Source: Petunia secreta
Taxonomy: Eukaryota; Streptophyta; Magnoliopsida; Solanales; Solanaceae
DNA: 64,000 bases
Direction of reading: 5' to 3'
Assembly: GCA_029990175.1 (NCBI GenBank)
Contig: JARKIP010000017.1
Location: 33,963,001 to 34,027,000, forward strand
The notes under the pieces were generated by a model. The model searched no databases and was not told the origin of the DNA. It worked only from the letters and a program-made list of their open reading frames with translations. Within the stretch, counting starts at the first letter, position 1, and every line of letters starts with the position of its first letter. Positions 47,688 through 59,336 of this stretch are shown in pieces. The position numbers and the translations under genes are program-made.

Positions 47688-49699
47688 CAATACAATGCGA
47701 CTCTAGTTGGTGGAGAGCTTGGGTGTCAAAACTACTTGTAAAATGTCACACTTTTTTAACCTAGGTTGTGATTCCTTTTGGTAAGGCATGTATTATGGTG
47801 TAACTGCATTCTTATTAGTTTGAGACTCTGAGCTAGTGTAACTTAATTTACTTGTACTGAGCACTGAAACTGGCTAGTTCTAGCACTAGGCATTAATGTT
47901 TGTTGAATGTAACATATGGATGGTCGAAAGGAGCATTACGCATTGTAGGTATCTTGTCTCTTAATTTACTGATGATAATGAATTTCCATATATAATGGTG
48001 TTGCTGCTTTAGAGGATGGAGCTACATGATTCAAATGAATTCCGCTTCCATCAGAAAATTATACTGTGCAAAAGGGTAAAACTTTATGTTATTGTAAAAT
48101 GTTGAAGTTTCTTCGACATAAGAAAAGCAGTAGTACAGAAGGCTTAAATGTTACTCCCCTGTTTCATTTTATGTGTCATAATTTGACTCGGCATGGAGTT
48201 TAAGAAATAAAGGAAGACTTTTGAAACTTATGGTTTAAAATAAAATATAGATTTTTGTGTGGTTGTAAATCATTTTATTAATGGCAAAACTGTAATTTTG
48301 AAGCTAAATTGTTATCAAATTTAAAATATTGTCATTTTTTTTAACAGACCAATAAAAAAATGCTGCCATATAAATTGGAATGGATGGAGCACTATATTTT
48401 GATTGCAGTTTCTAGTGCCATTTGCTTGACTATTCTATTGTAGAGCTTGAATGAGCATCTTCACAGGGGAACTCATCTTTCATATAATATGGCAGTATGG
48501 CAGCATTGGTGAATAACTACACTGTTTTTGTCATTTGTTTAAGTTTTTAAATAGCTAATGGCTCGCCAAGCTAAACTAAGAAGATATACCTAGCAATACA
48601 TTATGGTTCTTGCAACGTAATGCTAATGTGCCCTCCCCTTCTTCCATCGCAAAGAGACGGATCATTTAAACTCCTGCAACAACCAATGATAGATTAGGTC
48701 TAATATTGAGTGGGTTAAAATGGTTGGATTAATGAACCATTGGATATGAGAGCTCGCCATGATTTCCTCAGGTCAAGAAATATGAACAGTGTATGAAACC
48801 AGCTAATATGCAAATAATTATTTATTTGTTTTTTAAATAATTTTTCAATTGTCATATTTTGTTTGTACAACCAAGAAATTCTTGAGGACTAGCACCATAC
48901 TCCATAAATAATAGGTTTACCCCCCTTAACAGAAATGTGTGTGTGTGTGTGTTTTTTTTTTTTTTTTGGTTATTTATCATGACAATATCTAACTAACCAA
49001 ATCCAAAAAAATTATTTTTTTTGTTTTGATAAGTTTTATTATGGCTCAATTTCGACAGTCCCAATTAACGCAACTTTTTAAATGGTTTAACTTAAATTAT
49101 GTCCAAACTTAAATGTTTTTGGGTTAAAGTAAAAAATTGGATTCAAGAATGTACTCTCTAATTATGTTTAATTTCTAGCATGAAAACCTAAATAAAAAAA
49201 GCAATTTATCACATTTATAAAAATAAAAATACAGTTTAAGTAGATACTAAGTTAAGGATAATTTAAGAGAGGTCGCTCCAAATTTGGCTTCTTAACATTA
49301 ATTTTCCTCTTTATTTGTTTTAGCTAATTTATCATAAAAGTAAAATGACCAATTTACCTACAATCTCTTTTTTACCCTAGTGCGAACTAAAGCGGGAATA
49401 AAGAATAGAGAACAAGTGGTTCAACATCTCTATTACAGCAACTCAAGTAGCTTACCCTGACTTCTGGAGTTCTAATTTTTTACTGGTGAAACCTCAAGTG
49501 TAAGTAATGTAGTTGTATTTGCAACAGTAACTTTTACCTTGTAAGAAACATTTTTGAATAAAAAACTGGAGCTAAATTTTAGTCTACACACTTTTTTTTT
49601 TTTTGGTTTTCTCGCCCTCTCTACTCTTTATGACTTGTTAAAGTTTCAAATTTATTGTTTACCTATTGCAGTGCTAATACTAATTGGTAGAATAACAAT
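47688..49699. other. Intergenic region between NEMP and INTS7 genes
   Basis: Holds the NEMP 3' untranslated region, a Stowaway-like MITE (48154-48392), a (TG)n plus poly-T run at about 48937-48966, and by position the INTS7 promoter and 5' leader. No further coding exon was recognised. Confidence 0.6.
48154..48392. mobile_element. Stowaway-like MITE
   Basis: Begins CTCCCCTGTTTCATTTTATG after a TA and ends with AATTGGAATGGATGGAGCAC before a TA. The ends are imperfect inverted copies of the CTCCCTCCGTTTCAATTTATG-type Stowaway terminus, and TA is the Tc1/mariner target duplication. The interior of 239 bp is AT-rich and non-coding. Confidence 0.75.
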
Positions 49700-52600
49700 A
49701 TGGAGAAAACTCCCTCTGCTTGTGCGATGCAGTGGAGCATTGACCTTGAAAAAGCCCTTCGTTCTCCAAAACCTGGTAAATAATAATACTATTACTTTAT
49801 TTTGTCAATCAATCTAACTTATATACGCCAAACTATCAGGTCACCTTTACCTGTTGCAGCACTTGCATTATTTCTTATGATTATAAATCACACTTTCTGG
49901 AAATATCCTTTGAGCGACCTGATAGTGTAAAAGTTTCTTTACACTGAGCTTAAGTTAAATCCGTCAGATAATTTTTTTTTTTTTGTTGTACAGTAATAGG
50001 CACTCAAAGTATATTTACAGATAAACCTCGGTAAAAAGTGGAATTTTGTAATCTTGAAAAATGTGGCAGTTACCCTGCTACAATAGGTAAAGGTTAACAT
50101 ATAGTGTGAACAATCTTTACACTGACTGACGGTGTATCGAAGTTAGACTCATAACGTAATACTAACTATTATCGTCTCTGATGACACTTGTGTGTTGTTT
50201 CTCGTGATGGTTAGGTAAACCTGAACAAGCCATACTAGATATTGGGCCAAGACTTGAGTGGTGGAGTAGAGAGTCAAATCTTAGTGCTGCAGAGTACAAA
50301 ATATTCGGCTTAATTCCTGGGGAGGATAAGCTATTTGCAAATTCTATCCTCCTTAGGCTTACAGATGCATTTAAGTCGGGCAATATACATATGAAGAATT
50401 GCATTGTGAAGATTTTCTTGTCTGAGCTCAAGCAAAGAAGGCGATTGAGGAGCAAGGGGAGAAAAGATGAGGGAATTTTGTCAAAGGATAAACTAGATAG
50501 TTATAGAGAGCTTTTAACTAGAATAAAGATAGTATACGACACAGGAAACGGCGAAGAGAGAGCATTGGCTTTAGTTCTGTTTGGTTGCTGGGCCAATATT
50601 GCAAAAGATAGTGCTGATGTAAGATACCTCATCCTTTCAAGCTTGGTGTCAATGCATATTCTGGAGGTAAGAACTGTCCGTCTTACTGAGTATTATATGT
50701 TATTTTGACATGAGTTTAAGTCTATCGGAAACAGCCTCTCTACCTTACTCAAGGTAGGTGTAAGGTCTGTGTACATCTCACCCTCCTCAGACCCCACTTG
50801 TGGGATATCACTGGGTATGTTGTTGTTGTGTTTAAGTATTACTATTACTTAAACTCTAGTGGCATTATTTGCTTAACTGTGCTGACTGTTTTTCCTGTTA
50901 AACAACTCTGTAGTACATAGTGGGAGGGGGCTTGTATGGGAGAAAGCCATTGCAACAGATAATCCAAAAGCCATTGCAACAGATAATCCAGTGAGTGTTA
51001 GGATTCAGTTTACTGAAACCTTTATCACGGTATAGGAGTACAAAAGCATTTACCTGATGTTGCATCCTGTCCGTAACACTTTTGGCTGGAAAATATGCTG
51101 TTCTTTTAATCTCAATTATCTGATCATCGAAATTGGACTCCAAACAATCCAGAAATTCCCATTACATTACAGAAACAATGGCCGGAACCAAGTTCTTTCC
51201 TAGATCCTTCAATTTGTCACTACTAGTAAAAGATAGGTGATAGATTTTAAAAATTTTGAAGTCTTGGAAAAGCACTGGGGAGTTAATCCCTTTAACCGCT
51301 GGTGATGGATTGTCAGGCACCTGGAAGAGTTTATGTTTGGAATTGTTTTTAATTGATAAAGGTCACCTTAGCTCCTATGAAATTTATGCTCCAAGGCGAT
51401 AGCTCTCTCTAGCAATTATGCTAACTGTTTTAGTTTCAACATAATCAGTTTTCTGAGGGGTGAAGGATTTAATCAAATGTTCAGACTTCAGCGGAGTCAT
51501 CCCCTCAGAACCCTCTTCCCTATAGTTCCTCTGTTCCCTATTTTCCTAGCTGCACTCCTTATCCGTCTGATATACCTAATCAATGTGAAATGGATACCAC
51601 TTTGCTTATTTGTCTCCTTTGTCCATAGATAACTATCTGCTTTTCCTTTCACTGCAAAATTTTTGTTCTTCTGTAAACTATCGAAAAAAGAAATTATGTT
51701 CTATTGTGCAAACCAGATGAACTTTGGTCTGCGAAAGTTCACTGTGAACAGCTAATAACTTGACCACCTTTTTTTATTTGCTTAATACTTGACCACTTAT
51801 TCTGTTTCTATTCTTTCTTTACTCCAGAGATTGAGCTAAAAAGCAAATATATATTGATTCTATTTGCTCTTAACTTTTGATATGAATGATAACTGAAATA
51901 ACCATTTTGCATATATCTACAGGCAAAGGCTTCTTTTTTTGCAGCGGGATGCTTCTCTGAATTTGCGGACGACTTTGCTTATGTGTTTCTGGAGATGCTT
52001 GGAGGTCTGTTGATGTCATCTGAAACATCAACAGCTATAAGGTTAGCAGGAGCACATGCTTTTGCTAAAATGTGGCGCTCCTTTTTACTAGCAGATAGAG
52101 CTCATAAGGTTCAGTTTTTCTCTTTAATATGTGTGCTACTGCCACCAAGTACATGTAGGATTTCTCATTATTCCTGTGGCGCATTAGAAGGGCCCTTTTC
52201 CTTCTACCCCTTTTGTTCTGTTGTAAAAGCACTTGATTCTTTAAACAACATTATGCAAAAACCATACTGTAAACACACATAGAGATGAGAACATTATGCA
52301 GGTGAAATGCAAATTCTCATCTCTTTACTATTTCTGACTATTGCCTTTAGTTTCTTGTTACGACTTACAACCTCATCAAATAGTGTTCTTGACGATACCA
52401 GGCGCGCCTATAATGTTCTCAACTCTTGCTTACATGCAGAAGTGAGTTCAAATTTCTATTGGAGCACTAAAGTGGACTTTCTTATCTTGCAGACTGGTGT
52501 GAAGCTTATCCTAGAATCTTCAGAAGAAGACTTTTCTTTGGTGATGCTAGTTTCACTTTCCAAAATCGCTTCTAAATGGACATCTTTAATTCCTAGACAG

Positions 52601-55600
52601 GTATATAATTTTGCACATTTTGTTTCTCATTGTCTCTAAAGTCAACCAACTTACAGAAAAGGAAAGAACTATAAAATTGACTAGGAAGATAAGAATAGAA
52701 ATGATGCTAAAATTTGCTTCCAAAGTTAACCACTTACAAAGAGAAAGGTAAGAACTGCAACAATGATAAAGGAAAAATAAAAAGATTAATCCAAGTTAAC
52801 GTTTCTGGAAACGATACGTAAGACCCGTAAAATCACAATCGAATCTTTATCTTATTCTATGGTTTTCATGTCATATAGATGGATATGTTGGTAAATGGTG
52901 TGAGTAACTGTTGTTAGGAATTGAAAATAGTAATATGAGGTTAACTATACACTGCAATATATCTTCTTAAATAACTTAAATAAGGTAACAGAAAATGAGA
53001 GGAAGTCTTAAGATGACGGCCGTCTTCTATGTGCACCTCCGAATACATCCTTCTGTAGGTATGAAGCTGTTTTAGAGAAGCGTCTGCCAGTATAAGGATA
53101 AGTGTGAAGTACTATAGAGACTATTTAGTTTTAGAGGACCCCTAATTTCATAAAAGACAACTTTTTACCAATATTAGAATGAAATAGGATAGTCCTTAAC
53201 AAAGCAGTGTAGTAGATTCCTGTAACATACACCAACAAAGTTGGGATTGTGGCATAGTTGTTTGATTTATTAGGAATGGCCATGTGATTTTAGTCATGAC
53301 TGAGCTGGTAGAGTTGAATCATAGATAACATAATATCAAAATTAGGGACATCTTTTGTACTTTCTACCTGATTTTTTGCATATTTATTTATGGATTTTGG
53401 TTACAGATGGAATTGCTTTTCTCATTTATGACTAAGGACAGAGGTTTGAGCCTGCAAGCTATGGCATTAAAATGTCTTCATTTCGTTTTATCCAAAGGAA
53501 TGTATCACTTCCCTGCCAATTCAAACGTGACTCTAAAGTTGTTCGGTGTCATAAATCATTCTGATTTTCCTCCAGCTGTGCATTTTGAAGCTCTAAGAGC
53601 TTTATGCAAGGTATTTCCTCTCAATTTGTCAAAGTTATGATATTAGCATCATACTAGTACCGTTTACATTTCTCTTACTTTGCAGATATCACCACTCAAC
53701 CTAGATATAATTGCATGCAGAGATATCCTCACCATTTTCTCCAAATTCTTACAAATTGTTGAGTTCAAAATACAATCTCCAATTATCTCAGAGAGGCTTT
53801 CCGCTGTTCATGTATTAGCTAGTATTCTTGACAAGCTTTTGGTAATGGTGAAAGATGCAGCAACTGGAAATGCTTCAGTTGTTGCATCTCATATGATTAC
53901 TTTCACCATGGATCGCATCTCACAACTAATAAAGTTTGTGGTTGATAATCCTCAACCACACAAAGAGGTTGATCAGGAGGTAAAAAGTTTACTCCTTATT
54001 TTAGTTAATCTGGTTGAAAGACATCGAGATCTCTGTGGTATTTTACTGGATAAGACCTGTGTGGTTATCGAGCAACTGGTCAGTATGCTTCATGATATTA
54101 CCAGCATGTCAGGCTTAGAAAATGATCATATAGTAAAGCTTGGGAAAGAGGAGCATACATTAACTGCATCAAGCGTTTGGCTTTATTTATCCCAGTTTCT
54201 GATAACTTGCTTTGATATCCTAGATGTTTCCAGTGCTGGTGCCACCCAAGTCTTCAACAGAATGGAACATCTGGTTGAGCATTTTCTCCAGTGCAGCTCA
54301 CTTCCTATTTACATTCGCCTAAAATATTACTTTTTATTGCACTTCCATGCTGCATATAGGCGTATGTCGCCTAACATAGGTGAAGATATGGTTTCTAATA
54401 GAAATTTTCGTCCGTCTCGTTGTATTTCTCTCTCACATGATGGTTCTGTTTCTCAGCATGAAATCCTTATTATTGATTGTGTGAAGGAAATTTTGGACAA
54501 AAAGGATCATTGGTCTTCTTATAAGCTTGGAAGATATGCGGCATGTCAGGGTGCATGGTTGGTGGCTGCTTACATATTTAAGGAACTAATACATATGGTT
54601 CAATCTGATATCTGTTGTTTTTGGTTGAAATCTTTATGGCATCTTTCAGAATTAGAAAGGCAAGTCCAGTTGCTCGGGCTTACTCTTGTTGGAAATACTG
54701 TGGAGGAAATTACCAGTGTCCACATTGAAAATGTTGTTGATGCCTCCAACAAACTTTGTTTCTTAGAGGAAGCTTTTGATGCCTCTGTTTCTGGTTGTGC
54801 TTTTAGTTTCCAGAGATGGTTTATTACTTTAAGATCAAAGCTTGTTGGAACTGTAGTAGATGTACTTAAATTATTGAGCATGAATCCGTTTTCACAAAAA
54901 GCCACCAGAAGTTCTAAACAATTGGAGGAAATGATCTTGGTTCAACACTCACAAGGACTCAGCTCTTTGCTGCAAGTGCTTTACCAAGCTTCTTCGCAGT
55001 TCATGAGGCTAGTAAAGGAATTTGATCTCTTAGCAACGTCATTCATTGGCATGGACAGAAAAAGTATGAAGATTGTTTCTGATCTTGGAATAATTTGTTC
55101 AGTACTAGCCTTTAGTACCGGCTTAACATTTTGCTTGGCTAGTTTCCATAATAAACAAGATTGTAGTATTTATGGTCTTGAAACCTCAGAGGAGCGATTT
55201 CAGACTCTGTTAGTTCAGGACTTATTAAGGAGACTGAGGTATATAGACTTAGAAACAAGCAAAAATCTGCGGCAGCTTTTGAATCTTCTTGGAAGCTCTA
55301 GGAGCTGTTCCAAGCAAGAGTTTCAAAATGAAATCTCTACCACATGTGTAGAAGCGAGTGATGTTGCTAAACTTTGTAAATATTCTGTTCAGAGATTTCT
55401 TATTTTGCAAGCAAATACTGTACATGACAATAATGGTTTATCCAGGATTCCTCGTGATGCTTTGCAGCTGCTGTTCAACATTATTATCTCATGGATACAG
55501 ATCCCTTCCCGGACACCCAAACACTTTTTCCGATTGAGGTAACTGAAGTTTCTTACACGGACTTCTGCAATCCATAAGAAGATTTGGAGCTATTATTGGA

Positions 55601-56410
55601 CTTACTAAAAATTATACTGCTGTTAGTCTTTCATATTTCATATGGTGGCCAACTTATGCTTTGGACCCATTGTCCCTTTTTGATCTAAATTTGTCGCCAG
55701 TGCGGAATATATAGCAACAGATGATTTGAAATAATAGTGGATTTTTCACACAAAACATGTTTTAACATCTGTTTGATTCAAAATGTAATGATTCTAGTGT
55801 TTTACATTATTTACTTCTGATAGCATTCTAATATTGAAATTAAAATGGCAGGCCCCCCATCTGTGCTGAGCTTTCCATAACAAATGAAGATGGTAAAAGG
55901 ATAGATGATATATTTGTCTTGTCAGGCTTTCAGCTCCCTCTAACTCTGTGCATTCAACTAAGAAATATTTCGGCAGACCAGCTGTCTCAGGTGTCGAAGT
56001 TGTACTGCATCCTCCACTCACAAACATCCTTTCAAGTATTAAATACAAACCAGGAGAAGAAAGTACCAGAGTCCAGTTGTCAAGCTTGGAAAAGCGACCA
56101 CATGGTAGACCTTAATGACAAGCTATTGCGCTATACAGCTGGGTTTACCAAGAGAGATGGATTAAGTGCTACGGGAAGTTCTGGGGGGAGTACAGCTGTG
56201 CATAAATTTGTGGCTTTTGATCCTAATGAGAAAGGGCAAGGATTTGCAACCTGCTTGCTAGATGTTTCCGCATTTCCTGTGGGTTCTTACCAAATCAAAT
56301 GGCACAGCTGTTGTATAGACATTAATGGTGCTTACTGGAGCCTTATGCCTGTGAACACTGATCATTTCTTCACTGTACAGGAATCTTCTATTACTGCCTC
56401 TATCGTTTGA
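49700..56410 (+). CDS. INTS7: Integrator complex subunit 7-like protein, 7 exons, 1145 aa
   Basis: Exons: 49700-49775, 50215-50666, 51923-52108, 52493-52600, 53407-53610, 53686-55538, 55852-56410. All junctions are GT-AG and the phases join to one frame of 1145 codons plus stop. The protein starts MEKTPSACAMQWSIDLEKAL and has an ARM/HEAT-like, Leu-rich helical architecture throughout (for example ARALVLFGCWANIAK-type helices near residues 150-175, and AGAHAFAKMWRSFLLADRAHK near 218-238). The largest exon encodes about 617 residues. Length and sequence style fit plant INTS7 (Arabidopsis EMB1895, an embryo-defective gene of similar length). INTS7 is a scaffold subunit of the nuclear Integrator complex, which processes snRNA 3' ends and attenuates transcription. 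The gene looks functional. A truncated SINE lies in intron 2. Symbol assigned from recognition, not from a database search. Confidence 0.85.
50710..50830 (+). mobile_element. TS-type SINE, 3' part, in INTS7 intron 2
   Basis: CTCAAGGTAGGTGTAAGGTC, then CACCCTCCTCAGACCCCACT and the tail TGGGTATGTTGTTGTTG, match the 3' half of the TS SINE family described from tobacco and other Solanaceae, including the TTG-repeat end. The tRNA-derived 5' half is missing. It is inserted in the sense orientation. Confidence 0.75.
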
Positions 56411-56818
56411 TTGCTGTGACTGCAGTTATTTAGTTTGAGAAATATTGGTACATTTTTCTCAAAGAGGTTATGTTCTATAAGCTTCTGGATACTCCCAAAG
56501 AACTTTATCTTCCCTTATCTGAGAAAGTCAGGAATTGGTGAGAAATTGACACGCTTCATTTATCTTCAAAGAGCTTGCATTCCATAAACTTATGCATCTC
56601 CTATAGGAATTGTTTCTCTTGTCTGAGAAAGCTAGGCATTTGTGAGAAGTTGACCTGCTGGATTCATGGCAGCTGAAAGACTTTAAACACAGATCATGTA
56701 ATCTATGTCATGACAGATCCATTGCTTCATGGAAGAGTGAAACTTGTCAACCATCTGCTGATTAAACTTTTCTCTTACAGCTTCAGAATCTAACAGGAAA
56801 TATTTCTAGGAGCACGTC
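56411..56818 (+). other. INTS7 3' flank
   Basis: Untranslated sequence between the INTS7 stop and the palindrome. Contains a loose direct repeat (two versions of a segment around AGCTTCTGGATACTCC / AACTTATGCATCTCC and GTGAGAAATTGAC / GTGAGAAGTTGAC). No gene. Confidence 0.6.
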
Positions 56819-56879
56819 AAAATTCCCTCACCCCACATTTAAACAGAGCAATGTCTTCAATGCGATAAAAATAAAGTGT

Positions 56880-58086
56880 TATAGTTTAGGAACTTCCCTG
56901 AAGGCTCATCGGCCTAAGTCTTATCATCTGCATCCTCATCAGAATCCTCCTGCTATGCATGCTCGGGAGTGGCATCATCTGCAACTACAGGTGAAACAGT
57001 AGGAACAGCAACCCTACTTCTCAAGGACCCTTCAGGCCAGTGTGGTAGAGCGCGTGCCGCCTCCCTCTTCTTCATCTTCGCTGCCCCCTCCTTTGTCACT
57101 ACTGCTGTCCAGATCAACCACATCAGAGTCGGTGTTTTCGTCCTCTTCAGGAGGTACTACTACTGTCTGAATCATGCCCACCGGCCGTTTGGACGAATCC
57201 AACAAGGGAAGGGTGCGGTCAAGTGCCTCCATATCCATGCTTGCTCCATTCTATCATCAAGTACTTTTGACCTTCCAGATTGTTATGCCTATCACGCCAC
57301 TCATCATTGGAGAGTCCGGAAGCATTTGCACCACAAAGATATCATATTTTCCTTCCATGGCCGGTACAATACGATCACCAATGCTATCTACAGGCACACC
57401 TTCTTTCATTAGGTACTGAGTGAGAAAATTGCCAAAGAATAGTCTCTTACACTTGTTTATGCGTGTTTTCTTTATTTTTGAGATCATGTAATGCCCAATA
57501 TTGACGGTTTCCCCATCATGAGAAAGTGCACTACACAAGCCTTCTTTTTCGTCACCTTAGTGAAGTGGTCGGATGCGAACATTCTTGCATTGATTAATCT
57601 GAGCTAAATTTGGGATTCCTTTTGAAACTTGAAAAATTGCATAGACTTGTGTCGACCCGATTTCTTCTTTCTGTTCCACCTGCGACTAGCATCGTCTCCA
57701 CGTAAAGTCTGTCTCATGGCTTTGTAGTCCGGCTTGTAAATGAATCTTTAAGTTCATCAATATCGTGATCCTTCACACCCAAAAGTTGCAATGGCTGAAG
57801 CATCTAAACTCATTGACCAGCCTCGAATCGTCACCATTATCATCCGCTTGCTCTAGGTCCCAAGTGGCGTACAACTCCATCACAAGGTCAAGGTTCGCAG
57901 CCCCAGGACTCTCAAAGACGGATCCCTACTATGAATGACATCCCTTATTTTTCGAAACCGCCTCATCAGTTTTTTTTCATCTATAGCAAGCTCAGGGATG
58001 TAGCCGGATAATCTGAAATTCTTGTACCATGCTTGACTTTCCCTCTTTTTTCACAAATAGTAGCCCAAACTTGGTTTTTTCCCCAG
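56880..58086 (-). pseudogene. Plant-transposon-protein fragment, left palindrome arm
   Basis: Read on the minus strand, it contains pieces of the Athila third ORF, including VNIGHYMISKIKKTRINK (57538-57257 frame) and a C-terminal acidic segment (57238-57032 frame) with SGDDE-type residues. Frames are broken by stops and shifts. Non-functional. Confidence 0.65.
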
Positions 58087-58128
58087 CTTTGGAATAGAGT
58101 CAGCTAGCTGATGAGTGAAAACCAAGGC

Positions 58129-59237
58129 CGGGGGAAAAACCAAGTTTGGGCTACTATTCGTGAAAAAAGGGGAAAGCCAAGCATGGTACAAGAATTTTTA
58201 TAATCCGGCTACATCTTTGAGCTTGCCATAGATGAAAAAAACTGATGAGGCGGTTTCGAAAAATAAGGAATGTCATTCATAGTAGGAATCCGTCTTTGAG
58301 AGTCCTGGGGCTGCTAACCTTGACCTTGTGATGGAGTTGTACGCCACTTGGGACCTGGAGCAAGCGGATGATAATGGTGACGGTTCGAGGCCGGTCAACG
58401 AGGTTAGATGCTTCAGCCCTTACAACTTTTTGGGTGTGAAGGATCACGATATTGATGAACTTAAAGACTTCATTCAAAAGCCGGACTACAAAGCCATTTA
58501 CATGGAGACGATGCTAGTCACAGGTGGGACAGAAAGAAGAAATTACGTCGACACAAGTCTATGCAGTTTTTCAAGTTTCAAAAGAAATCCCAAATTTAGC
58601 TCAGATTAATCAATGCAAGAATGTTCCCATCCGACCACTTCACTAAGGTGACGAAAAAGAAGGCTTGTGTAGTGTACTTTCTCATGATGGGGAAACCCGT
58701 CAATATTGGGCATTACATGATCTCAAAAATAAAGGAAACACACATAAACAAGTCTAAGAGACTATTCTTTTGCAATGTTCTCACTCAAGACCTGATGAAA
58801 GAAGGTGTGCCCGTTGATATTATTGTGGCCGTATTGTACCGGCCATGGAAGGAAAATATGATATCTTTGTGGTGCAAATGCTTCCCGACTCTCCAATGAT
58901 GAGTGGCGTGATAGGCATGACATTCAGAAGATCGAAAGTACTTGATGATAGGATGGATATAGAGGCGCTTGACCATACCCTTCCCTAGTTGGATTCGTCC
59001 AAACGGCGGTTGGGCATGATTCAGACCATAGTAGTACCTCCTGAAGAGGATGAAAACACAGGCTCTGATGTGGTTGATCTGGACAACAGTAGTGACGAAG
59101 GAGGGGGCAGCGAAGAGGAGGAGGCACGCACTCCACCACACTGGCCTGGAGGGTCCTTGAGAGGTAGGGTGGTTGTTGTGGATTATGACACTTCCGAGCA
59201 GGAGGATTTTGATGAGGACGCGGATGATGAGACTTAG
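58129..59237 (+). pseudogene. Plant-transposon-protein fragment, right palindrome arm
   Basis: The inverted partner of the left arm, read on the plus strand. Pieces: 58328-58609 (with KDHDIDELKDFIQKPDYKA), 58621-58899 (MMGKPVNIGHYMISKIKETH) and 58989-59237, an acidic Asp/Glu/Ser-rich end finishing at TAG near 59237. It lies in the same order as the Athila third ORF. Broken by stops and shifts. Confidence 0.65.
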
Positions 59238-59336
59238 GCCGGTAGGCTTTCAGGTAAGTTCCTAAACTCTTGCACTTTATTTTTATCACATTGAGGATGT
59301 TCCTCTGTTTAAGTGTGGGATGAGGGAATTCTTTGA

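Larger units (their letters stand above)
56819..59336. repeat. 2.5-kb palindrome of Athila third-ORF sequence
   Basis: The left arm (about 56819-58086) and right arm (about 58129-59336) are inverted copies of each other, with a core of about 40 bases between them. Both arms descend from the same type of sequence as the Athila third ORF at 5150-6660: compare CCCCACACTT, GGAACTTCCCTGAAGGC and the MMGKPVNIG segment. The arms differ by scattered substitutions and small gaps. RNA from either strand could fold into a stem of over 1 kb. Confidence 0.85.

Noticed and set aside
50898..51143. Minus-strand frame in INTS7 intron 2
   Set aside because: Includes a short local duplication (CCATTGCAACAGATAATCC twice) but no protein similarity; treated as intron sequence.
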